From the NCBI GenBank assembly GCA_963680875.1, contig OY804584.1, positions 95,934,031 to 95,998,030 of the forward strand: 64,000 nt of DNA, written 5' to 3'. The notes below the pieces were generated by a model. The model ran no database searches. It saw nothing but the letters and a program-made list of their open reading frames with translations, and had not been told where the DNA came from. The DNA is from Bathymodiolus brooksi (taxonomy: Eukaryota > Mollusca > Bivalvia > Mytilida > Modiolidae). Shown one piece after another: positions 50,077 to 61,200 of the stretch. Every line of letters begins with the position of its first letter. Position 1 is the first letter of the stretch. The position numbers and the translations under genes were made by a program.

Positions 50077-53000
50077 TGGGAAAAGTACACCTCAGTGAAA
50101 TTATATCTAGTGTTGAGCTATACCGTTTTAATATAGGAAGAGGGTTATGTAGTGAGTGGGGTTAAGTACACCTCAGTGAAATTATATCTAGTGTTGAGCT
50201 ATACCGTTTTAATATAGGAAGAGGGTTATGTAGTGAATAGGAAAAGTACACCTCAGTGAAATTATATCTAGTGTTGAGCTATACTGTTTTAATATAGGAG
50301 AGTTATGTAGTAAGTGGGAAAAGTACACCTCAGTGAAATTATATCTAGTGTTGAGCTATACCGTTTTAATATAGGAAGAGGGTTATGTAGTGAGTGGGGT
50401 TAAGTACACCTCAGTGAAATTATATCTAGTGTTGAGCTATACCGTTTTAATATAGGAGGAGGGTTATGTAGTGAATGGGAAAAGTACACCTCAGTGAAAT
50501 TATATCTAGTGTTGAGCTATACCGTTTTGATATAGGAGGAGGGTTATGTAGTGAGTCGTAAAAGTACAACTCAATGAAATTATATCTAGTGATGAGCTAT
50601 ACCGTTTTAATATAGGAGGAGGGTTATGTAATGCGTGGGAAAAGTACACCTCAGTGAAATTATATCTAGTATTGAGCTATACCGTTTTAAAATAGGAGGA
50701 GAGTTATGTAGTGAGTGGGAAAAGTACACCTCAGTGAAATTATATCTAGTGTTGAGCTATACTGCTTTAATATAGGAGGAGAGTTGTGTAGTGAGTGGGA
50801 AAAGTACACCTCAGTGAAATTATATCTAGTGTTGAGCTATACCGTTTTAATATAGGAAGAGGGTTATGTAGTGAGTAGGAAAAGTACACCTCAGTGAAAT
50901 TATATCTAGTGATGAGCTATACCGTTTTAATATAGGAAGAGGGTTATGTAGTGAGTGGTAAAAGTACACCTCAGTGAAATTATATCTAGTGTTGAGCTAT
51001 ACCGTTTTAATATAGGAAGAGGGTTATGTAGTGAGTAGGAAAAGTACACCTCAGTGAAATTATATCTAGTGTTGAGCTATACCATTTTAATATAGGAGGA
51101 GGGTTATGTAGTGAGTGGGAAAAGTACACCTCAGTAAAATTATATCTAGTGTTGAGCTATACCGTTTTAATATAGGAGGAGGGTTATGTAGTGAGTGGTA
51201 AAAGTACACCTCAGTGAAATTATATCTAGTGTTGAGCTATACTGTTTTAATATAGGAGGAGCGTTATGTAGTGAGTGGGAAAAGTACATCTCAGTGAAAT
51301 TATATCTAGTGTTGAGCTATACCGTTTTAATATAGGAGGAGGGTTATGTAGTGAGTGGGAAAAGTACACCTCAGTGAAATTATATCTAGTGTTGAGCTAT
51401 ACCGTTTTAATATAGGAGGAGGGTTATGTAGTAATTGGTAAAAGTACAACTCAATGAAATTATATCTAGTGATGAGCTATACCGTTTTAATATAGGAGGA
51501 GGGTTATGTAATGCATGGGAAAAGTACACCTCAGTGAAATTATATCTAGTGTTGAGCTATACCGTTTTAATATAGGAGGAGGGTTATGTAGTGAGTTAGA
51601 AAAGTACAACTCAATGAAATTATATCTAGTGTTGAGCTATACCGTTTTAATATAGGAAGAGGGTTATTTAGTGAGTAGGAAAAGTACACCTCAGTGAAAT
51701 TATATCTAGTGATGAGCTATACCATTTTAATATAGGAAGAGGGTTATGTAGTGAGTGGTAAAAGTACACCTCAGTGAAATTATATCTAGTGTTGAGCTAT
51801 ACCGTTTTAATATAGGAAGAGGGTTATGTAGTGAGTAGGAAAAGTACACCTCAGTGAAATTATATCTACTGTTGAGCTATACCATTTTAATATAGGAGGA
51901 GGGTTATGTAGTGAGTGGGAAAAGTACACCTCAGTGAAATTATATCTAGTGTTGAGCTATACCGTTTTAATATAGGAGGAGGGTTATGTAGTGAGTGGAA
52001 AAAGCACACCTCAGTGAAATTATATCTAGTGTTGAGCTATACTGTTTTAATATAGGAGGAGGGTTATGTAGTGAGTGGGAAAAGTACATCTCAGTGAAAT
52101 TATATCTAGTGTTGAGGTATACCATTTTAATATAGGAGGAGGGTTATGTAATGAGTGGGAAAAGTACACCTCAGTGAAATTACATCTAGTGTTGAGCTAT
52201 ACTGTTTTAATATAGGAGGAGGGTTATGTAGTGAGTGGTAAAAGTACAATTCAATGAAATTATATCTAGTGATGAGCTATACCGTTTTAATATAGGAGGA
52301 GGGTTATGTAATGAGTGGGAAAAGTACACCTCAGTGAAATTATATCTAGTGTTGAGCCATACTGCTTTAATATAGGAGGAGAATTATGTAGTGAGTGGGA
52401 AAAGTACACCTCAGTGAAATTATATCTAGTGTTGAGCTATACCGTTTTAATATAGGAGGAGGGTTATGTAGTGAGTGGGAAAAGTACACCTCAGTGAAGT
52501 TATATCTAGTGTTGAGCTATACCGTTTTAATATAGGAGGAGGGTTATGTAGTGAGTGGTAAAAGTACAACTCAATGAAATTATATCTAGTGATGAGCTAT
52601 ACCGTTTTAATATAGAAGGAGGGTTATGTAATGCGTGGGAAAAGTACACCTCAGTGAAATTATATCTAGTGTTGAGCTATACCGTTTTAATATAGGAGGA
52701 GGGTTATGTAGTGAGTTAGAAAAGTACAACTCAATGAAATTATATCTAATGTTGAGCTATACCGTTTTAATATAGGAAGAGGGTTATGTAGTGAGTAGGA
52801 AAAGTACACCTCAGTGAAATTATATCTAGTGATGAGCTATACCATTTTAATATAGGAAGAGGGTTATGTAGTGAGTGGTAAAAGTACACCTCAGTGAAAT
52901 TATATCTAGTGTTGAGCTATACCGTTTTAATATAGGAAGAGGGTTATGTAGTGAGTAGGAAAAGTACACCTCAGTGAAATTATATCTAGTGTTGAGCTAT

Positions 53001-54072
53001 ACCATTTTAATATAGGAGGAGGGTTATGTAGTGAGTGGGAAAAGTACACCTCAGTGAAATTATATCTAGTGTTGAGCTATACCGTTTTAATATAGGAGGA
53101 GGGTTATGTAGTGTGTGGAAAAAGTACACCTCAGTGAAATTATATCTAGTGTTGAGCTATGCTGTTTTAATATAGGAGGAGGGTTATGTAGTGAGTAGGA
53201 AAAGTACATCTCAGTGAAATTATATCTAGTGTTGAGCTATACCATTTTAATATAGGAGGAGGGTTATGTAATGAGTGGGAAAAGTACACCTCAGTGAAAT
53301 TATATCTAGTGTTGAGCTATACTGTTTTAATATAGGAGGAGGGTTATGTAGTGAGTGGTAAAAGTACAATTCAATGAAATTATATCTAGTGATGAGCTAT
53401 ACCGTTTTAATATAGGAGGAGGGTTATGTAATGAGTGGGAAAAGTACACCTCAGTGAAATTATATCTAGTGTTGAGCCATACTGCTTTAATATAGGAGGA
53501 GAATTATGTAGTGAGTGGGAAAAGTACACCTCAATGAAATTATATCTAGTGTTGAGCTATACCGTTTTAATATAGGAGGAGGGTTATGTAGTGAGTGAGA
53601 AAAGTACAACTCAATGAAATTATATCTAGTGTTGAGCTATATCGTTTTAATATAGTAAGAGGGTTATGTAGTGAGTAGGAAAAGTACACCTCAGTGAAAT
53701 TATATCTAGTGTTGAGCTATACTGCTTTAATATAGGAGAGTTATGTAGTGAGTGGGAAAAGTATACCTCAGTGAAATTATATCTAGTGTTGAGCTATACC
53801 GTTTTGATATAGGAAGAGGATTATGTAGTGAGTAGGAAAAGTACACCTCAGTGAAATTATATCTAGTGATGAGCTATACCGTTTTAATATAGGAAGAGGG
53901 TTATGTAGTGTGTGGGAAAAGTACACCTCAGTGAAATTATATCTAGTGTTGAGCTATACCGTTTTAATATAGGAAGAGGGTTATGTAGTGTGTGGGAAAA
54001 GTACACCTCAGTGAAATTATATCTAGTGTTGAGCTATACCATTTTAATATAGGAGGAGGGTTATGTAGTGAG
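50077..54072 (+). repeat. 3,996-bp higher-order repeat, copy 2
   Basis: Direct tandem copy of the preceding unit, with markers at 50,551, 51,431 and 52,747. By eye I found only the three base differences noted for copy 1, so identity is above 99.9% over what I compared. Matching to copy 1 order continues to about 54,120 and then breaks: a GTGAGTGGAAAAAG unit appears where the next copy would have GGGGTTAAG. Confidence 0.93.
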
Positions 54073-55629
54073 TGGGAAAAGTACACCTCAGTGAAATTAT
54101 ATCTAGTGTTGAGCTATACCGTTTTAATATAGGAGGAGGGTTATGTAGTGAGTGGAAAAAGTACACCTCAGTGAAATTATATTTAGTGTTGAGCTATACC
54201 ATTTTAATATAGGAGGAGGGTTATGTAGTGAGTAGGAAAAGTACACCTCAGTGAAATTATATCTAGTGTTGAGCTATACCGTTTTAATATAGGAAGAGGG
54301 TTATGTAGTGAGTGGGGTTAAGTACACCTCAGTGAAATTATATCTAGTGTTGAGCTATACCGTTTTAATATAGGAAGAGGGTTATGTATTGAGTGGGGTT
54401 AAGTACACCTCAGTGAAATTATATCTAGTGTTGAGCTATACCGTTTTAATATAGGAAGAGGGTTATGTAGTGAATAGGAAAAGTACACCTCAGTGAAATT
54501 ATATCTAGTGTTGAGCTATACTGTTTTAATATAGGAGCGTTATGTAGTAAGTGGGAAAAGTACACCTCAGTGAAATTATATCTAGTGTTGAGCTATACCG
54601 TTTTAATATAGTAGGAGGGTTATTTAGTGCGTGGGAAAAGTACACCTCAGTGAAATTATATCTAGTGTTGAGCTATACCGTTTTAATATAGGAAGATGGT
54701 TATGTAGTGAGTAGGAAAAGTACACCTCAGTGAAATTATATCTAGTGTTGAGCTATACTGTTTTAATATAGGAGGAGGGTTATGTAGTGTGTGGGAAAAG
54801 TACACCTCAGTGAAATTATATCTAGTGTTGAGCTATACCGTTTTAATATAGGAAGAGGGTTATGTAGTGTGTGGGAAAAGTACACCTCAGTGAAATTATA
54901 TCTAGTGTTGAGCTATTCCATTTTAATATAGGAGGAGGGTTATGTAGTGAGTGGGAAAAGTACACATCAGTGAAATTATATCTAGTGTTGAGCTATACCG
55001 TTTTAATATAGGAAGAGGGTTATGTAGTGAGTGGGGTTAAGTACACCTCAGTGAAATTATATCTAGTGTTGAGCTATACTGTTTTAATATAGGAGGAGGG
55101 TTATGTAGTGAGTGGGGTTAAGTACACCTCAGTGAAATTATATCTAGTGTTGAGCTATACCGTTTTAATATAGGAAGAGGGTTATGTAGTGAGTGGGGTT
55201 AAGTTCACCTCAGTGAAATTATATCTAGTGTTGAGCTATACCGTTTTAATATAGGAAGAGGGTTATGTAGTGAATAGGAAAAGTACACCTCAGTGAAATT
55301 ATATCTAGTGTTGAGCTATACTGTTTTAATATAGGAGGGTTATGTAGTAAGTGGGAAAAGTACACCTCAGTGAAATTATATCTAGTGTTGAGCTATACCT
55401 TTTTAATATAGGATGAGGGTTATTTAGTGAGTGGGAAAAGTACACCTCAGTAAAATTATATCTAGTGTTGAGCTATACCGTTTTAATATAGGAAGATGGT
55501 TATGTAGTGAGTAGGAAAAGTACACCTCAGTGAAATTATATCTAGTGTTGAGCTATACTGTTAATATAGGAGGAGGGTTGTGTAGTGAGTGGGAAAAGTA
55601 CAATTCAATGAAATTATATCTAGTGATGA
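54073..55629 (+). repeat. Variant island interrupting the higher-order array
   Basis: About 1.5 kb of 80-bp monomers in an order not found in the 3,996-bp unit. It has five 81-bp GGGGTTAAG units (near 54,313, 54,395, 55,034, 55,115 and 55,196) and the variant GGAAGATGG at 54,691 and 55,491, exactly 800 bp or 10 monomers apart. The left 180 bp (to about 54,250, with the private ATTTAGTG at 54,181) recurs at 61,020-61,200 after copy 3, so the left flank was copied together with the higher-order unit. Confidence 0.85.
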
Positions 55630-57026
55630 GCTATACCGTTTTAATATAGGAGGAGGGTTATGTAGTGAGTTAGAAAAGTACAACTCAATGAAATTATATC
55701 TAATGTTGAGCTATACCGTTTTAATATAGGAAGAGGGTTATGTAGTGAGTAGGAAAAGTACACCTCAGTGAAATTATATCTAGTGATGAGCTATACCATT
55801 TTAATATAGGAAGAGGGTTATGTAGTGAGTGGTAAAAGTACACCTCAGTGAAATTATATCTAGTGTTGAGCTATACCGTTTTAATATAGGAAGAGGGTTA
55901 TGTAGTGAGTAGGAAAAGTACACCTCAGTGAAATTATATCTAGTGTTGAGCTATACCATTTTAATATAGGAGGAGGGTTATGTAGTGAGTGGGAAAAGTA
56001 CACCTCAGTGAAATTATATCTAGTGTTGAGCTATACCGTTTTAATATAGGAGGAGGGTTATGTAGTGTGTGGAAAAAGTACACCTCAGTGAAATTATATC
56101 TAGTGTTGAGCTATGCTGTTTTAATATAGGAGGAGGGTTATGTAGTGAGTAGGAAAAGTACATCTCAGTGAAATTATATCTAGTGTTGAGCTATACCATT
56201 TTAATATAGGAGGAGGGTTATGTAATGAGTGGGAAAAGTACACCTCAGTGAAATTATATCTAGTGTTGAGCTATACTGTTTTAATATAGGAGGAGGGTTA
56301 TGTAGTGAGTGGTAAAAGTACAATTCAATGAAATTATATCTAGTGATGAGCTATACCGTTTTAATATAGGAGGAGGGTTATGTAATGAGTGGGAAAAGTA
56401 CACCTCAGTGAAATTATATCTAGTGTTGAGCCATACTGCTTTAATATAGGAGGAGAATTATGTAGTGAGTGGGAAAAGTACACCTCAATGAAATTATATC
56501 TAGTGTTGAGCTATACCGTTTTAATATAGGAGGAGGGTTATGTAGTGAGTGAGAAAAGTACAACTCAATGAAATTATATCTAGTGTTGAGCTATATCGTT
56601 TTAATATAGTAAGAGGGTTATGTAGTGAGTAGGAAAAGTACACCTCAGTGAAATTATATCTAGTGTTGAGCTATACTGCTTTAATATAGGAGAGTTATGT
56701 AGTGAGTGGGAAAAGTATACCTCAGTGAAATTATATCTAGTGTTGAGCTATACCGTTTTGATATAGGAAGAGGATTATGTAGTGAGTAGGAAAAGTACAC
56801 CTCAGTGAAATTATATCTAGTGATGAGCTATACCGTTTTAATATAGGAAGAGGGTTATGTAGTGTGTGGGAAAAGTACACCTCAGTGAAATTATATCTAG
56901 TGTTGAGCTATACCGTTTTAATATAGGAAGAGGGTTATGTAGTGTGTGGGAAAAGTACACCTCAGTGAAATTATATCTAGTGTTGAGCTATACCATTTTA
57001 ATATAGGAGGAGGGTTATGTAGTGAG
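55630..57026 (+). repeat. Tail fragment of the 3,996-bp higher-order repeat
   Basis: Corresponds to the last 1.4 kb of the unit: TAATGTTGAG at 55,701 lies 2,954 bp after the copy 2 marker and 3,996 bp before the copy 3 marker. The sequence runs in register into copy 3. The missing first 2.6 kb of the unit is where the variant island sits, so an exchange breakpoint lies near 55,630. Confidence 0.88.
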
Positions 57027-60000
57027 TGGGAAAAGTACACCTCAGTGAAATTATATCTAGTGTTGAGCTATACCGTTTTAATATAGGAAGAGGGTTATGT
57101 AGTGAGTGGGGTTAAGTACACCTCAGTGAAATTATATCTAGTGTTGAGCTATACCGTTTTAATATAGGAAGAGGGTTATGTAGTGAATAGGAAAAGTACA
57201 CCTCAGTGAAATTATATCTAGTGTTGAGCTATACTGTTTTAATATAGGAGAGTTATGTAGTAAGTGGGAAAAGTACACCTCAGTGAAATTATATCTAGTG
57301 TTGAGCTATACCGTTTTAATATAGGAAGAGGGTTATGTAGTGAGTGGGGTTAAGTACACCTCAGTGAAATTATATCTAGTGTTGAGCTATACCGTTTTAA
57401 TATAGGAGGAGGGTTATGTAGTGAATGGGAAAAGTACACCTCAGTGAAATTATATCTAGTGTTGAGCTATACCGTTTTGATATAGGAGGAGGGTTATGTA
57501 GTGAGTCGTAAAAGTACAACTCAATGAAATTATATCTAGTGATGAGCTATACCGTTTTAATATAGGAGGAGGGTTATGTAATGCGTGGGAAAAGTACACC
57601 TCAGTGAAATTATATCTAGTATTGAGCTATACCGTTTTAAAATAGGAGGAGAGTTATGTAGTGAGTGGGAAAAGTACACCTCAGTGAAATTATATCTAGT
57701 GTTGAGCTATACTGCTTTAATATAGGAGGAGAGTTGTGTAGTGAGTGGGAAAAGTACACCTCAGTGAAATTATATCTAGTGTTGAGCTATACCGTTTTAA
57801 TATAGGAAGAGGGTTATGTAGTGAGTAGGAAAAGTACACCTCAGTGAAATTATATCTAGTGATGAGCTATACCGTTTTAATATAGGAAGAGGGTTATGTA
57901 GTGAGTGGTAAAAGTACACCTCAGTGAAATTATATCTAGTGTTGAGCTATACCGTTTTAATATAGGAAGAGGGTTATGTAGTGAGTAGGAAAAGTACACC
58001 TCAGTGAAATTATATCTAGTGTTGAGCTATACCATTTTAATATAGGAGGAGGGTTATGTAGTGAGTGGGAAAAGTACACCTCAGTAAAATTATATCTAGT
58101 GTTGAGCTATACCGTTTTAATATAGGAGGAGGGTTATGTAGTGAGTGGTAAAAGTACACCTCAGTGAAATTATATCTAGTGTTGAGCTATACTGTTTTAA
58201 TATAGGAGGAGCGTTATGTAGTGAGTGGGAAAAGTACATCTCAGTGAAATTATATCTAGTGTTGAGCTATACCGTTTTAATATAGGAGGAGGGTTATGTA
58301 GTGAGTGGGAAAAGTACACCTCAGTGAAATTATATCTAGTGTTGAGCTATACCGTTTTAATATAGGAGGAGGGTTATGTAGTAATTGGTAAAAGTACAAC
58401 TCAATGAAATTATATCTAGTGATGAGCTATACCGTTTTAATATAGGAGGAGGGTTATGTAATGCATGGGAAAAGTACACCTCAGTGAAATTATATCTAGT
58501 GTTGAGCTATACCGTTTTAATATAGGAGGAGGGTTATGTAGTGAGTTAGAAAAGTACAACTCAATGAAATTATATCTAGTGTTGAGCTATACCGTTTTAA
58601 TATAGGAAGAGGGTTATTTAGTGAGTAGGAAAAGTACACCTCAGTGAAATTATATCTAGTGATGAGCTATACCATTTTAATATAGGAAGAGGGTTATGTA
58701 GTGAGTGGTAAAAGTACACCTCAGTGAAATTATATCTAGTGTTGAGCTATACCGTTTTAATATAGGAAGAGGGTTATGTAGTGAGTAGGAAAAGTACACC
58801 TCAGTGAAATTATATCTACTGTTGAGCTATACCATTTTAATATAGGAGGAGGGTTATGTAGTGAGTGGGAAAAGTACACCTCAGTGAAATTATATCTAGT
58901 GTTGAGCTATACCGTTTTAATATAGGAGGAGGGTTATGTAGTGAGTGGAAAAAGCACACCTCAGTGAAATTATATCTAGTGTTGAGCTATACTGTTTTAA
59001 TATAGGAGGAGGGTTATGTAGTGAGTGGGAAAAGTACATCTCAGTGAAATTATATCTAGTGTTGAGGTATACCATTTTAATATAGGAGGAGGGTTATGTA
59101 ATGAGTGGGAAAAGTACACCTCAGTGAAATTACATCTAGTGTTGAGCTATACTGTTTTAATATAGGAGGAGGGTTATGTAGTGAGTGGTAAAAGTACAAT
59201 TCAATGAAATTATATCTAGTGATGAGCTATACCGTTTTAATATAGGAGGAGGGTTATGTAATGAGTGGGAAAAGTACACCTCAGTGAAATTATATCTAGT
59301 GTTGAGCCATACTGCTTTAATATAGGAGGAGAATTATGTAGTGAGTGGGAAAAGTACACCTCAGTGAAATTATATCTAGTGTTGAGCTATACCGTTTTAA
59401 TATAGGAGGAGGGTTATGTAGTGAGTGGGAAAAGTACACCTCAGTGAAGTTATATCTAGTGTTGAGCTATACCGTTTTAATATAGGAGGAGGGTTATGTA
59501 GTGAGTGGTAAAAGTACAACTCAATGAAATTATATCTAGTGATGAGCTATACCGTTTTAATATAGAAGGAGGGTTATGTAATGCGTGGGAAAAGTACACC
59601 TCAGTGAAATTATATCTAGTGTTGAGCTATACCGTTTTAATATAGGAGGAGGGTTATGTAGTGAGTTAGAAAAGTACAACTCAATGAAATTATATCTAAT
59701 GTTGAGCTATACCGTTTTAATATAGGAAGAGGGTTATGTAGTGAGTAGGAAAAGTACACCTCAGTGAAATTATATCTAGTGATGAGCTATACCATTTTAA
59801 TATAGGAAGAGGGTTATGTAGTGAGTGGTAAAAGTACACCTCAGTGAAATTATATCTAGTGTTGAGCTATACCGTTTTAATATAGGAAGAGGGTTATGTA
59901 GTGAGTAGGAAAAGTACACCTCAGTGAAATTATATCTAGTGTTGAGCTATACCATTTTAATATAGGAGGAGGGTTATGTAGTGAGTGGGAAAAGTACACC

Positions 60001-61200
60001 TCAGTGAAATTATATCTAGTGTTGAGCTATACCGTTTTAATATAGGAGGAGGGTTATGTAGTGTGTGGAAAAAGTACACCTCAGTGAAATTATATCTAGT
60101 GTTGAGCTATGCTGTTTTAATATAGGAGGAGGGTTATGTAGTGAGTAGGAAAAGTACATCTCAGTGAAATTATATCTAGTGTTGAGCTATACCATTTTAA
60201 TATAGGAGGAGGGTTATGTAATGAGTGGGAAAAGTACACCTCAGTGAAATTATATCTAGTGTTGAGCTATACTGTTTTAATATAGGAGGAGGGTTATGTA
60301 GTGAGTGGTAAAAGTACAATTCAATGAAATTATATCTAGTGATGAGCTATACCGTTTTAATATAGGAGGAGGGTTATGTAATGAGTGGGAAAAGTACACC
60401 TCAGTGAAATTATATCTAGTGTTGAGCCATACTGCTTTAATATAGGAGGAGAATTATGTAGTGAGTGGGAAAAGTACACCTCAATGAAATTATATCTAGT
60501 GTTGAGCTATACCGTTTTAATATAGGAGGAGGGTTATGTAGTGAGTGAGAAAAGTACAACTCAATGAAATTATATCTAGTGTTGAGCTATATCGTTTTAA
60601 TATAGTAAGAGGGTTATGTAGTGAGTAGGAAAAGTACACCTCAGTGAAATTATATCTAGTGTTGAGCTATACTGCTTTAATATAGGAGAGTTATGTAGTG
60701 AGTGGGAAAAGTATACCTCAGTGAAATTATATCTAGTGTTGAGCTATACCGTTTTGATATAGGAAGAGGATTATGTAGTGAGTAGGAAAAGTACACCTCA
60801 GTGAAATTATATCTAGTGATGAGCTATACCGTTTTAATATAGGAAGAGGGTTATGTAGTGTGTGGGAAAAGTACACCTCAGTGAAATTATATCTAGTGTT
60901 GAGCTATACCGTTTTAATATAGGAAGAGGGTTATGTAGTGTGTGGGAAAAGTACACCTCAGTGAAATTATATCTAGTGTTGAGCTATACCATTTTAATAT
61001 AGGAGGAGGGTTATGTAGTGAGTGGGAAAAGTACACCTCAGTGAAATTATATCTAGTGTTGAGCTATACCGTTTTAATATAGGAGGAGGGTTATGTAGTG
61101 AGTGGAAAAAGTACACCTCAGTGAAATTATATTTAGTGTTGAGCTATACCATTTTAATATAGGAGGAGGGTTATGTAGTGAGTAGGAAAAGTACACCTCA
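57027..61200 (+). repeat. 3,996-bp higher-order repeat, copy 3 plus copied flank
   Basis: Markers at 57,501, 58,381 and 59,697 match copy 2 at an offset of 6,950 bp. It shares the copy 2 bases at the three sites that differ from copy 1, for example GCACACC near 58,955. The match to copy 2 runs past the unit end into the ATTTAGTG monomer at 61,131 (54,181 in copy 2). One exchange therefore copied about 4.2 kb together with part of the variant island. Confidence 0.92.
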
